Origin: Cryptomeria japonica
Lineage: Eukaryota > Streptophyta > Pinopsida > Cupressales > Cupressaceae
Length of the DNA stretch: 64,000 nt
Reading direction: 5' to 3'
Assembly: GCF_030272615.1 (NCBI RefSeq)
Contig: NC_081414.1
Span: 768,006,153-768,070,152 of the forward strand
Every line of letters begins with the position of its first letter. Positions within the stretch are counted from its first letter, which is position 1. Under the pieces are notes generated by a model that saw only the letters and a program-made list of their open reading frames with translations, searched no databases and had not been told where the DNA came from. This document shows, in pieces, positions 44,788-57,721 of this stretch. The translations under genes and the position numbers were made by a program.

Positions 44788-44792
44788 CCTCC
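44788..44792. repeat. Target site duplication of element B (right), CCTCC
   Basis: Perfect copy of 21784-21788. The sequence after it continues the interrupted ORF of element C on the minus strand. Confidence 0.92.
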
Positions 44793-45483
44793 TCAACTGG
44801 ACGTCTAGGTTGTTGGTAATGATTCTAGCCCAATTGAGCATTCCTTTTCCTTGGACGATCACTTGAATAAAGAAGAACATCCATTTGTCGAAGAAGAAGG
44901 CCTGAGAGGCACCAATAACCCGATTGAGCATGGTTATCAATTGCCTGAATTCTTCTTGGAAATCAATTCTGTGTGGCGTATTAGGTATCTTGTTCAAGCG
45001 AGGCCTACTCTTGAGCAACCAATTCTTGTTGATGAAGTTCAGACAGGTATCAGGATCATCTTCGTAGATAGACCTAGCTCCTTCCAAGCTCTTGTAGATC
45101 ATATCTCTCGGCTCCGGGAGATGAAAAGCTTCACTTATAACTTCTTCTGAAAGATAGGCTAGGACAGTTCCATCCTTGGATACGATCGTCCTCGAATGTG
45201 AATCATAGTGTCGGGCACATTCAATCATCAGCTCGTGACATTTGACTGCAGGGGGAAAGCCTGCGGCCTTGATGATGCCACTCTCAATTATCTTCTTGGC
45301 TACGGGTGATGGCTTGCCGATGTAGGGTGCTTCTCGAAACTTCTTCATATTGAAGTTTCCTAAATTGGTGTCTTCGATATTGCTCCATTTGGACACGATC
45401 CTGGTCTCCAAATCATCGCTCTTTTGATCTTCTTTGATGAGAGCCTGTCGGGTAGTGGATCCACTGGCCTTGGGGGTCGTCAT
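44793..45483 (-). pseudogene. LTR-encoded protein, element C, N-terminal third
   Basis: Starts at ATG 45483 with MTTPKASGSTTRQALIKEDQ and runs open to the B insertion point after DVQLRR. It is collinear with the intact B protein, sharing SKWSNIEDTNLGNFNMKKFR and KAAGFPPAVKCHELMIECAR. The remainder is at 19276-21788. It was split by the insertion; before that the N-terminal third had no stop. Confidence 0.9.
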
Positions 45484-45490
45484 TTGATAC

Positions 45491-45732
45491 CTACAAAAGA
45501 GGCTTAAGTTAGGTTTGAGTATAATACATCAAGATAGGAGATTTGAGACCTTTTAAAGAAATGATTAGATTACAATTTGAAAATAGAGTGATAAGTCCTT
45601 AAAATTATGAATTTTCAAATTGATATTCCCTATGAATCAAATCAGATTATTGAAGACTTAACCTCGCAAAGGACTAATATAGAAATTTGAATCAAATCTT
45701 CAATATGCTCTCAAAAATCTGATTGTACATAC
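45491..45732 (-). other. Probable 5'-UTR intron of the element C LTR ORF
   Basis: On the minus strand, GAGAAG|GTATGTAC (donor at 45732) and CCTCTTTTGTAG|GTAT (acceptor at 45491) bracket 242 bp directly before the ATG. Both sites are better matches to the plant consensus than those of B. Confidence 0.5.
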
Positions 45733-45985
45733 CTTCTCCTAGATTTCTAGCTATCAACTTGAAAAAAAAATGGATAAAGAAAAATGAAGATTTGCTGGAC
45801 GAAAGGTCTTTGATCTGAATTTCAGGTTCTTCCCTTGATGATTTAGCCTTCAATCAGCCTTCAACCAGTCTTCTTCAATCAAGAAATTCGCCTAGATCTG
45901 CTGAAATTTGCACCCCTAATTCTGCTCCTGAAATTCGCTTAGAAAAATGAATGAAAGAATGAATGAAGATTTCAAAATACACCTT

Positions 45986-46000
45986 TCCTTTATAGGGCGC
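45986..46000 (-). promoter_or_regulatory. First LTR promoter, TATA box (element C)
   Basis: On the minus strand, GCGCCCTATAAAGGAAAGG occurs at the same place relative to ORF and array as the GCGCTATATA boxes of A and B. Confidence 0.5.
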
Positions 46001-46504
46001 TTTCATCATTTTACTAATAGGCCGACTTGTATAAATGTGCAAATAAAATAAAATAAAAATTCCTCCAAGCTGGCCGACTTAGTAATAAAGCAAAAAAAAA
46101 TTGTTTTGAGCGCCAAAGTATGAATTTCTTGATCTTAAGGCTTAAAGAGGGATCAATTAATCCATTTTATAAGTGCCTAAATCATGCGAATTTGCCTTGC
46201 TCACACAAATAAGGCTTGATTAGCAATTTGATGAGAGGATATAGGTAAGCCTAGAAGATGCTAGAGTTTCTTCAAAGTTTGATTAAGGCACATTTTCCTT
46301 ATAGGCACTAGAATGTTCATGGTATGAGGAAGGCTCAAATCACCCCAAGGAGGCTTGCTTGAACATCTCACCTAGGTACATTTACTCCATCTATCAATAC
46401 CTTCACAACCTTGATTTTTCACTACTTCATGCTCTTGTCATCATGTCCTTGCAACTTGCCTTTGCCTAGTTGAAATAAGGTTAAAAAATAGGTATTTCCA
46501 AGGA

Positions 46505-49380
46505 TTTCGCCCTGGACCCTTTGGAAGGGTCAGGAGCGATTTCCACAATTAGGTCTCAATTACCTCACTCCTTCACTCCGAATTTCTCTTAAAGGTAAGC
46601 ATATGCTAGTTTTAGTTCAACAAAGCCTAGGGATTCAATTTTTTGGCTTTCACCATGGGTGAATTAGGTGATTATGAGAATTTTGCTCTTGACCCTTTGG
46701 AAGGGTCAGGAGCGAAATTCAAGTTTTAGGTCAAAATTCACACTTCTTTCATTCACAATCCCCTTTAAGGCATACTTGTGGCAATCTCTAAGCCCAATCC
46801 ACCTTGATCACTGTCCTGGCTCAACACAATCTTGGAGGAAACATGATATTTTGTGAATTTCGCTCTGGACCCTTTGGAAGGGTCAGGAGCGAAATTCAAG
46901 TTTTAGGCTTAATTCTTCATCTCCTTCACTTCAATTCATCTTGCAGGGCAAAGTAAAATCATTCCAACCTCAACCACGCCCTAGGAGTCAAAGTCCTAGC
47001 TTCATACAAGGAGAAAATGGTGGATTTGAAGAATTTCGCTCTGGACCCTTTGGAAGGGTCAGGAGCGAAATTCATGTTTTGCTTGTTTACCCTCACTAAA
47101 CTCCATTCCTTTCACTTTGTTTCCTCTAGACTCCCTCATTTGAATCCATTTCTCAACCTGGCAACATTTGCTTGATCCTCAAAAGGCTTGAAAAGGAAAA
47201 TTCGCTCAAAATCATAGCCAGGGACAGGACCTATCCAAAATTTTGCTCTGGACCCTTTGGAAGGGTCAGGAGCGAAATTCTTGTCCTAGCTCAAAATTTA
47301 CATTTTTGGTGGTCAAAAATCATTCAAAGGCAATCCTAAGGGCTTTTCTCACCTTGGTCTAGGCCTGACTTGGCACAAAATTTGGAGGATAAGATGGATT
47401 TTAGGGTTTTCACTCTGGACCCTTTGGAAGGGTCAAGAGCGAAAATCTTATTTTGAGCTTATTCCTTCATTCTTTCAATCTCAATCAACTTCAAAAGGCA
47501 AGGACACACCTCTACACACCCATCCAAGCCATAAAAACCAAAGACTTGACTTGATCTGCAAGAAAAACAGGTGATTTTAAGAATTTCGCTCTGGACCCTT
47601 TGGAAGAGTCAGGAGCGAAATTCTTGGTTTTGCTCAATTCCTTCAAATTCATTGATTGCTTAGCAACTCAAAGTCACTCCTAAGGGCATCTCCAATCTAA
47701 ATTCATCTTGGTCCGCACTTGCCTTGGCATAAAATTGGGAAAAAAAGTGGTTTAGTGAAATTTCGCCCTGGACCCTTTGGAAGGGTCAGGAGCGAATTTC
47801 CTTTTCTAGGACAAAATCTCCACCTTTTATTGCTTTCAATCATTCCCCAAGGAAAGAACATGTCCATCTTTCTTCCAACATGCCTTGGATACTAAGAACT
47901 TGGTCAAACAAGGAAGAAAATGAGGTCCATGGAGATTTTCACTCTGGACCCTTTGGAAGGGTCAAGAGCGAAAATCATGTTTTAGGCTTGATTCTTCATT
48001 CCTCCAACTCCAATCTAATCTAGGAGGCAAACATACATCATTCTCCTTGCATCCACACCAAGATCCTAACCTTATCTAAGGAGAAAATGAGCATTTTCAA
48101 GAATTTCACTCTAGACCTTTTGGAAGGGTCAGGAATGAAATTCAAGTTTTACGCTAAAACTCTTCATCTCTTCCAACTTTAATCACTCCCTAAGGCTAGA
48201 ACATGTCAAACACCTCCAAACATGCCTTAAAACTAAGAACTTGGTCTAGACAAAGAAGAAATTGAGGTCTATAATGATTTTCGCTCTGGACCCTTTGAAA
48301 GGGTCAGGAGCGAAATCCTCATTCTTGGCTTGATCTTCTACTTAATCCCTCCAATTCTTACTCAAACTTGATAACTTCAACTTCCTTCCATCGCAATCAA
48401 GGCAATCCACCATCAAACTAGCTCCAGGAAGGGCTACCCTAGGTCTTAAGGCCAAAAAGAAGGTTAAATTGAGGATTTCGCTCTGGACCCTTTGGAAGGG
48501 TCAGGAGCGAAATTCTCCTTCCAGGTTGATTTCCACCATTTCATCGCCTTAAATCTCCTCTCCAAGGCAAACATGCATCAAATCCTTCTCAACTATGCCT
48601 CAAAAATCCAAAACTTGGCCATATCAAAGAGCAAAATAGAGGAAAAGGTGAATTTCGCTCTGGACCCTTTGGAAGGGTCAGGAGCGAAAATCTTGGTTTA
48701 GACAAAATCCACGCTTTCAACATCTTCAATCACTTCCTAGGGCTAGAACATATCAATTTTCCTTTACCATGCCCAAGGAACAAGGTTTTCAGTGCAAACA
48801 AGGAGAAAAAAGGTGACTTATAAGAATTTTGCTCTAGACCCTTTGGAAGGGTCAGGAGCGAAATTCATCTAATTAGGTTGATTTCACACCTCTTTCTTCT
48901 TAAACTCACTTCAAACTTGATCAAATTGACCTCTCCTTATCACCATCATGTCTACTTGCCACTTACTTAGCTTGAAACAAGGTCTTTCCAATGCCTTAGG
49001 CAAAATAGGAGGTCAAATGAGGATTTCACTTTGGACCCTTTGGAAGGGTCAGGAGTGAATTTTCCCTTTCTGAGTTGATTTTGACTACTCTCCAACCATG
49101 CCTTAGAAGTCCAAAAGTTGGCCATAACAAGGAAGAAAAATGAAGGTTAAGTGAATTTCACTCTGGACCCTTTGGAAGGGTCAGGAGCGAAATTCCTACT
49201 TGGGCTCATTTCTCACCTTTTTCCTCCCTTTCTTGGCTTGAACATGACTTCCTAGGTCTCCTCCTTCATCATCAAGTCTAGTTGCTCTCAAAAAATGGAT
49301 TTACTCAAGGTCCTAGTGAGGAAAATAGGGTTTTACAAGAACTTCGCTCTAGACCCTTTGGAAGGGTCAGGAGCGAAATT
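46505..49380 (-). repeat. Hairpin-repeat array, 17 units (element C)
   Basis: Seventeen copies begin near 46505, 46683, 46859, 47036, 47242, 47409, 47586, 47762, 47938, 48104, 48281, 48477, 48654, 48826, 49023, 49157 and 49344. In element sense each reads TCGCTCCTGACCCTTCCAAA then GGGTCCAGAGCGA. Outer arms TCGCTC/GAGCGA match those of A/B; the inner arms are GACCCT/AGGGTC instead of GTCCCT/AGGGAC. Mean spacing is about 178 bp, and the intervening sequence is diverged. Confidence 0.92.
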
Positions 49381-49888
49381 CAAGTTTTCAGGCCTGATTC
49401 ACTTGACTTTGCCCTAGACTCACCTTTGGTGCATATCCTTCCACATCCTTGCCAATTTGCTCAACAATTCCTGAAATCGCCTCCTGAATCTTCCCTTGGC
49501 CACTGACTCTGCCTAATCGACTCTGACTTAGAGGAAGACAAGACTTTGACATGGAAACCAACACTCCTGACATACCCTGACCTAAGACCTTTTATCCCTT
49601 TTGCATAATTTACCATCTTTGATCTCCTGAAAGGTAAAACTCCTCTAAGACAACCCTAGGGTTCAAGGCAGACAACACATGACTTCCTAAATCCAAGCTA
49701 CACTCAGCTTTGAAAGAAACCCTAGGATGAGCTCTTTGAGAGAAACCCTAATCTACCCAACCCAAGCGACCACCAACTCACTCAAAACACCCACCAAGAA
49801 GAGAAAAAACCTAGCTAAGGGAAAGCACAACCCAAGAAAAAGAGGGGGTCCCCATCCTGATGGGGCGATGTGTGAAATGGTCACAACA

Positions 49889-50854
49889 TCTGGCGACACC
49901 ACTAAGAATGTTCGTGAACATTTGAGAATCAATCCATCTTTCAAGAATACTCAGAGAATCTCCCTCAACAAATCAAGGAGTTAAAAGGCATTTACAAGAA
50001 GAGACTTTTCATATTGAGGTAGGGTAATAAGTCCATGGTTATCCATGTGTGTGCAATGAGTTAATTCCTCTCAACAAGACAATCATGATCTTCGGGTTCC
50101 CCTGTGATTAGCTACGTAGTTTATCTGAACCTCAAAAGCATCCTGGATAGAGCCTCGCTGCCAGTCAGACGTCCATAGTCCCAACGAGGTTATTGCCGCA
50201 ATCTCATGAACATTGCTCCATTGCCAGCCGAGCGTCCATAGCCCCGATGGAGTTATCCGTATATTCCCATTAGCCAATTTTGGTATTTCATTTTATTTCA
50301 TTTTTATTTTTATTTTTTTTTATTTTCCCCTTTAGATATTGCTTTTTCATTCAGTCAATTCCTTTAGCTTGTAAGCAATAAGGCTTACTAGGGTTTGAGA
50401 GTTGCGGTGGCACTGAAGCCAGATTTTAGATTTTTCACTAACCACAGCTTAGCCTGAAAACCATAACGACTCGGAGATTATTAGTGTGAAAAGATATAAT
50501 AACCGAAGGACACTAGTATCTCGCTTCAATAAGCCAATCTTACTTCACTACAAATACAGTTCGACTCAAGATTCCATCAAGAAAGATTCTTTATGTCCTA
50601 GAAGACTTCATGATTGAGCAAATGAAACGGACAATCCAGCGGGATGTCAGAGTGCTTTATAATCAAAATCGCCCCTTTTCAAATGGATACCTCTCAAAAC
50701 AAGCAAACTAACCAAACTAAGACGCAAAAAACCACCCAAACTAAGACCAAAACGAAGACTAAAGAAAACCCAAAAACACACCACACACCAACCCAGGCAA
50801 ACTGAACTCAAAAGAACCTAAGCTAACTATATACAAAGGCAGACCTCCTGAACT
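49889..50854 (-). other. Element C 3' non-coding region with twin hairpins
   Basis: Counterpart of 36415-37365 in B, and clearly similar. It keeps the twin hairpins (50152-50252) and a long purine-rich minus-strand stretch (about 50280-50335). The bases next to the LTR again read GGTGTCGCCAGA, not a polypurine tract. No gene is present. Confidence 0.65.
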
Positions 50855-53800
50855 TTAGGACTGGAAATAATGCTTGAGATACCTCCCATTGATAGGTAAT
50901 GGGACGTCTTCCCCAGTTAAGGTCTTCAATTTGAATGCGTTATCTCCTAGTATCTCAGAGATCTGATAAGGGCCCTTCCATAGTTTATCAAATTTATCAT
51001 GCTCTCCCTTGTTTTTGTGGTCTTTATCCCAGTATAAGACAAGATCTGAGATCCTGAACGCTTTGATTCTAGCCAGTCCATCAAACCACCTTTTGACAAC
51101 CCCTTGATGTTTTGCAAAATTCTCTAATACTTGATCTCTCTTTTCTTCAAGATTCAGGAGTTGTGTCAGCCGAGCCTGCACAACGTCGGTGTCTTCCATG
51201 TATTCTTGGATAAACCTTAATGTTGGGATCCTTAGCTGCATTGGGAATACTGGGTCTTGACCATAAACTAGGAAGTAAGGTGAAATCCCTAACGCAGTTT
51301 TGGTCCTGATCTAATCTGCCCAAAGGGCAAATCTTAGTTGGGTATGCCATTCTCTTGGACTTCTCTCCAGCAATTTCTTGATTACAATGAGCATGTTTTT
51401 GTTTGTCGATTCGGCTAACCCATTACCCTGAGGATAATAATTGGATGAAAATTTAAGGGTTATACCATATTCAAAAGCCCAATTTGAAAATCTTAATGAT
51501 GTGAAGGCAGAACCGTTATCGCAAACCAACGCGTAAGGACAACCAAACCTTGTAATAATGTTTTCCTCAAGGAATTTAATCACCACCTCAGTAGTGCATA
51601 CCTTAAGAGCTTGAGCCTCCAACCATCTGGTACAATAGTCAGTTGCAGTGATGATATACGTGTGTTGCGCCAGGATGAAGGGTTGATAACACCAATAAAG
51701 TCCATACCCCATTTCGCGAATGGTCTTGCTTTGATCACTGGATTGAGCGGCATGGTAGGATTCTTTTCTCTGAAAGCGGCGACTTGGCAAGTATGACAAG
51801 TCTTGACATGATCAAATGTATCCTTGAATAGTGTGGGCCAATAATATCCTGCTCTCAAAATTTGATGGGTTGTGGCCAAGTTAGCACCATGCCCTGTACC
51901 GAACTTCAAGTGAAAGCATTCAATTATTTGTTTTGCTTCTTCCCTGCCAGCACACCTTAGATATACTCCTTCATGATTTCTACGATATAAGATGGATCCT
52001 TGAAGCATATAATGCTAACACTTTAACCTCAATGCTCTCTTCTGAGTAGGTGTCATAGGAGCAGGGCACTTCTGATTGAGCAAGTAGGTCACGATTTCCT
52101 TGTACCACTCATCTGGGGTGACATCATCCAATTCATATACCTGCTAAACTAACCCGAGCCTGTCGACTACCAGTGTCTGAGCTAGGGCTTGCCCTCAAAC
52201 AAGCTTCATGGGTTGGATTTCAATATCAAATTCTTGAATAATGGCGACCCACTTGCCTCTTCTCTCCCCTAGTTTATTTTGCATGAGTAGGATTTTCACA
52301 ACTGCATCTGGTACAATTGCATGTACTTTGGCCCTCAAGAGGTAATTTCTAAAATTTTTGATGGCTTTTACCAACGCATTGGCCTGTTTTTCAATATTAG
52401 GATATCTGAGCTCTGCATCCTTTAAAGGGATGCTCATGAAGGCAATCGGGTTCTTGTCTCTTTCTTCACTCCTCTGCGTGAAGATAGTTGCACAAGTAAA
52501 TTCTGAGGCAAATGAATATAGGTAGAAGGGCTTCATGTAGTCAGGACTAATCAATACTGGAGCCTCTGCAATTGCTGACTTTATTTCCTCGAATGCTCTC
52601 CTCGCCGGTGCCATCCATTCTATTTTGGCATCCTTCTTCAACATCTCATTCAAGGGTCTAACAATCTCGGCAAATCCTGTAATAAATTTTCTGACAAAAT
52701 TAATCTTGCCAAAGAATGATTTAAGCTCTTTCTTACTGGCTGGCAGGTTGATGGTCGATATAGCCTTTACTCTATCAGGATCAATGGAAATACCCTTTTC
52801 TGATATGACATGACCTAGCAACTTTCCTTCTATCACTCCAAATATGCAATTTTTAGGATTGAGGGAAACACCATATCTTCTGCATCTCAGGAAAACCTTT
52901 CTTAAATCATCCACATGATCTTCCCTTTTCCTGGAGAAGACTGTGATATCATCCATGTATATGATAATGCATTTCCCTATCAAGTCCCTGAAAGTGATAT
53001 CCATAGCTCTCCGAAACGTGGCGCCGACATTGATGAGTCCAAAAGGCATTCTTTTATATGCAAACGTTCCCCACTTGGTAGTGAAAGCGGTCTTCAATCG
53101 ATCCTCGAGTTCTACCAACACTTGATTATAACCTGAATATCCATCCAGAAATGACATCATTTGTGATCCGTTAACAATTTGCAAGACTTCGTCCAGTGAT
53201 GGCAGTGGATAATTATCCTTCTCTAAAGCGCGGTTGAGATTCCTGAAGTCGACACATAGTTTGATCTCTCCATTCTTTTTTCTGACAGGGACCAGGTTGG
53301 CGACCCACGTTAAATGTCTTACTGGAAAGATGATTTTGGCTGAGAGCAACTTTTGGACCTCTTGATATATCAACGGTTCCAATAAGGGATTGACCGGCCT
53401 TTGTCTTTGTCTGAAAGGTTTGCTTCCTGATTTCAAAGGGATTGTATGAGTGCTGATTGCAGTGTCATAAGTTTTGAGATCTTCATAGCTCCAAGCAATG
53501 ACGTCTGGGAAATCCCTCACATTTTTCAAGATACCATCCCTTTCTTGCAAAGTACAGGTCTTTCCGATGAATACATTTTTAATTTGTTTGTCATCACCAA
53601 CATTGATGGTGTCACATGCATTTCCTTCCATACTATGGCTTTTCACCTCCCTTAATTTGTCGGGATCAAAGATCCTCTCTAATTCCACCATTCCCTTTGG
53701 GATAGTGTTTGTTTTTAAATTCAAGACTCCTTCTGCATCCAGTTTTGCTCCTTCCACTTCCTCTTCATCGATGATTTGAGCCAAGAAGACATCTGTGTTA

Positions 53801-55713
53801 GTCAAGAAATCCAATATGTGCTTGTTGTCTTCAAAGACCTGACAGTTGGTGATGTTGTCCGAGACTGAAGGTACTGGGGTCAACTCTACTATGAACTTCT
53901 TCAGTCCTTCCATAGCCAATGGAACCAAAGAGCTGGCAGCCTAAGCAAGAGAATTAGCCACCTGATTCCGATGTCTATATGTAGACTTAATATTGAAGGC
54001 ATCAAAACTTTCAATGAGATCCCAAACTCGATTTCGGTACCTAGTTAGCCTTTTGTCATGGCATACATACTGCCTTCTGATTTGCCTTATTACTATTTCT
54101 GAATCTCCATATACCTGTAGTATTTTAGCCTTCTTTATGATGGCTAGCAGTAACCCATGAATCAAGGATTCATATTCGGCCACATTGTTAGTGCATGGGA
54201 ATTGTAGCCTATGGGTGGCGAGGTAGGTTTCTCCTGACTAACTGATCAGTTCAAATCCGGCTCCCGATCCTTGTTTGGACTTAGATCCATCAAACCTTAG
54301 TGTCCACATTAGATTCTCCTGGTCTTCTGACTCTTTCTCCTCTTGGCTTTCTTTTGACACATCGGATAGAGTTTCTTCTTCTGAGAAATTATCAACTTCT
54401 GGGTCTTCAATTTCTTCTATAATCAATGTCTGTGGGACCATCTTGTATACTTGTTCTAATGCAGTCTTGCACATAGCACAAGATAATTTTGAATGGACGG
54501 CATTATGTATCCTGCACTAGTTGGGGAGGAGTAGATCTCGAACAGATGCTAAGTTGCCAAGTTGCATACTTTGTTGCACATTCTTGTGGACAAATTTTCT
54601 AAAATTCTCAAACATCCCATCGTCATCTTGGTCAGATCCTTGATCACTTTCCACAATAACTTCTGTAGATTCCATCACCTCTTGTTTATTACCTCTTTCT
54701 CGCAGATCCTATATCATCAAGACCTCTTCTACTTTAGGTTTATATGTCCCCAGATCAGTTTCTAAGAATAGGACCTCATTATCTTCTCCATATTCGGTTA
54801 TCATGAGTCTCAATCTTGGAGTACTGTCGATTTTGATTTGGTTTGGAACTCCTCTCTAGGGTAGCCACATATGTGCTAAGTCTGTTGATACATATCCATT
54901 CAACTTCCGCGACCAATCTCTACTCAAAAGCATACCATATGTGTCAGGTATATCCACGGCTGATATGTCTATGAAATTTTGGACCCTTGGGTCTCCTGCT
55001 AACTGCATGTGGATATTGTTCAATTCTCCCATGACTGGAACCTCTGTCTTGTCTAACTGAGTGACCTTCCTTCTGGTGGGTGCAGCAATTATACCTAGCT
55101 TCTGACAAACGGCCAAGGGCATTACATTACTAGAAGCTCCTGAATCATATAGACAATTGTGCAATAATTTTCCAAAGATCCTGACTGATAGCAGAAATGG
55201 AGCTGGCTCATCCTTTCCTTGACAAAGAATTGAGGACTCCTCATCATGTTCTTCATTCTTTGCTTCATTGACCTTTGGATTGTCATTCTTTTCTGAGGTT
55301 TCTTCCTTTGAATTTTCCGCTTTCTTTGAAGACTTCCCTTTGTTTATCACATCCTTCTTAGTAGCGACCCATTTTTCGGGAAGAATCTGGCTTGAAGTGA
55401 GGCATTCTTTGACGGTGGGTTGGATTTTCTTGACATTGCCTCTTTTAAGTACCAATTTTCCTTCTAACATATCCTCCCTTTTGGCTGAAAAGGATACGGT
55501 CTGGACCATACATTCGTCTTCCTCCGACTGCTACTTGTTATCAACTTCATCTTGAATTACATTGACGGTGGCTTGAGTATTGTTGGCCGCTTCTTTAGAA
55601 GTATTCTGACTATTTGGCCTCATTGCGCTTGTGTCATTCAGGGTATTGATCACGGTGTCTTTAATTTCTGACACTTTTAGCAACTTATAGAGCGGCAAGG
55701 TGATATTAACCAC
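50855..55713 (-). pseudogene. Decayed gag-pol of element C (3' two thirds)
   Basis: Collinear with the B polyprotein on the minus strand, but broken by stops and frameshifts. From 5' to 3': a gag-pro linker fragment (55531-55713), protease with YDSGA (54856-55509), a CHHC-finger and linker fragment (54238-54474), archaeal-type RNase H fragment (53941-54183), RT with YMDD plus gypsy RNase H (52195-53928), integrase H2C2 and core in two frames (51311-52008, frameshift near the first catalytic Asp), and the integrase C-terminus ending HYFQS (50855-51241). One stop, at the residue before GQALAQ, is CGA to TGA. The same unusual domain order as B is present. Gag and the 5' LTR are missing; the element ends at 55713 against LTR D. 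Confidence 0.92.
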
Positions 55714-55730
55714 TGTGAATCCATACTAGG

Positions 55731-56225
55731 ATCGATTTTCCCCTGGATGCACTAAATTTTGACTAAGTGTCAAGATTTATTCTGACTACCCACGTTTTTC
55801 CACCAAGGAGTATGGATGGGATTGCGGATGACAGTTGTCTTGATTCCACACCTGGGTTGACTTTCCACCAGGTCTTTTGTGACAAGTTTTGAGGATTTTT
55901 GTGCAGACTCTCAGTCCTGACTCAAATCGATTTTCCACTAAGAGAGACTTCTAATGTTTTGAGTCCGGATTTTCATCCAGATTGGGGTCGTTTTTCCACC
56001 AGAGGGGTATTTTTGTGTGATGACTTAATTTTAAGTGGAATTTCCATTCCACACCTAGATCGATTTTCCCCTAGACCCCCATTTTATGCACATTTGATGA
56101 TTTTCAATTGGATTTTTCCATCCCTACTGGGATCGATTTTCCCCTAAGGGGATATTTTATGATTTTAAGTGATTTTTGTGAGGATTTTTTAATCCTTACT
56201 TAGATTGATTTTCCCCAATTGGCCC
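55731..56225 (+). repeat. Short-period repeat array in LTR D, 8 units
   Basis: GATCGATTTTCCCC-like units followed by short CCTAAGGGG- or CCACCAGAGGGG-like sequence start near 55731, 55792, 55855, 55925, 55988, 56051, 56130 and 56205, a period of about 61-79 bp. Some units fold weakly (TCCCC/GGGGA). The array occupies the place of the hairpin arrays of A-C but has a different sequence. Confidence 0.75.
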
Positions 56226-57721
56226 ATTTTTTATTTAAATTGAAATATTTTAATAAAGTGAGCCCATTTAATTGTTTTTTAATGAAAGGCAATGATTATT
56301 TAAAATAAATAAAAAACAATTAATGATTTGCACTAAGCATTTAATGTTTTCAACCTTCTAGAAGCAAATCGGTTTCTACCAAGCAAGTATAAGAGCAAGT
56401 GTTTTATCCCACATTGCTTGTGTGGTGAGATTTGATGATGAAAGTGAGTTAAAATAGAGAGTGAGCCAGCATTATTTTATTATTGAGATTGCCAAGTGTG
56501 CCTATGCAAGGGCGATTTTCTCAATGGTTGGCGATTTTGGAGGAAGTGTTCAAGTAAAGAGATTGATTGAAGACTTTTCTTGCTGCCATTTCTTTTTCCA
56601 ACTTGGCGACATGTTTAGTGGCTGCCATTGATGATTGAATGCCACGATTTTTGGTGAAGTTCACCATTTTTTGGTGAGGTAGCGATTTTGTGGAAAGGGG
56701 CAATTTTTGTGTTTGGAGTTTCTTTCTCCAACTTGAGCGATTTTAATTGATGCCGCCATCCTTTCTTGCTCTTCTCGGACCTAAGTTGGCAGATTGGAAT
56801 GCCTTTGATGACATTTTCAGACTTGTGTGAGGTGGCGCCATAGCTGGAAAATTTCGATTTTGGTTTTGCAAGAGTTTGATGCCATATTTTGGTGGATTCC
56901 CTTCACGCTTGGTGGCTGCCATTGTTCCCTACCTGTTGTGATTATTTCAGATCTAAGTTTTGATGCAATTACTACAGCTAGTTCGACCTCCATTGTTGGC
57001 TGATCATCAATTTTCAGACTTATATTTTATTGCCCAGCCAACCACAACTACAGCGATCTACATTTGGAGATATTTTGGGGGCATTTTCAGATCATTTTCA
57101 GACCATTGGAGGGCTGTCATGGGTCTACAACTTCATTATTGGCTGCTTGTCCTCAGAAATTCAACTTTTACCAGCCATATCTATGTTCCTTAGTTTGATT
57201 GTTTTCGTCATCATGATTGATTTTCATTGAATTTGTGCATATTTTGAATGATTGCAACATGTTTTGAGAAGGTTAATTTATCAATTGCAGGTTGTCTTCA
57301 GATTTGTTGGCAGCCATTTTTTACTTCGGAAGGAGCCCTCAGACATAATTTTGTGTGAAAACACAACCTTTCATGCCTTTCCTTACTCTAGTCACTATTG
57401 ATCCGGTATACTCCTTTGCACTTTGATTTGCACGAAATTTTTAAGTATAAGGAGGTGTTGATTTTATGAGGGTTTCATACCCTAACCTTGTCACATTTTG
57501 TATTTAAATTGTTGAAATCTACCTAGAGTGTGGATTATTTTCCTGATTTCCATACCCTAATTAGTCTAAATCATTAAGAAGTCAGGAATTTTAGTAAGAA
57601 TATTATATTTTTCCTAAATTCTAACTTCAAGCTTTGTACAAGTGCGATGTCAAAGTCCGGACTTAAGGAAAGAAGAGAACAATAGAAGATTGTTGAGACA
57701 GGATTCTATCCATAATCCAGG
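56226..57721 (+). other. LTR D region between repeat array and ORF
   Basis: AT-rich; no gene is supported. The open frames at 56960-57230 show no homology to the other LTRs. A promoter for the ORF is expected here, but I could not pick a TATA box with confidence. Confidence 0.4.

Larger units (their letters stand above)
44793..49888 (-). mobile_element. Element C, proximal part of its 3' LTR (minus strand)
   Basis: On the minus strand the LTR starts TGTTGTGACCATTTCACACA at 49888, as in A and B. It contains its own hairpin array, a TATA box, a probable intron and the start of the LTR ORF, and is cut at 44793 by element B. It is much more diverged from A/B than they are from each other, so it belongs to a related but separate family. 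Confidence 0.88.

Noticed and set aside
56960-57230. Hydrophobic plus-strand open frames in LTR D
   Set aside because: Two overlapping frames with no counterpart in A, B or C; composition alone explains them.
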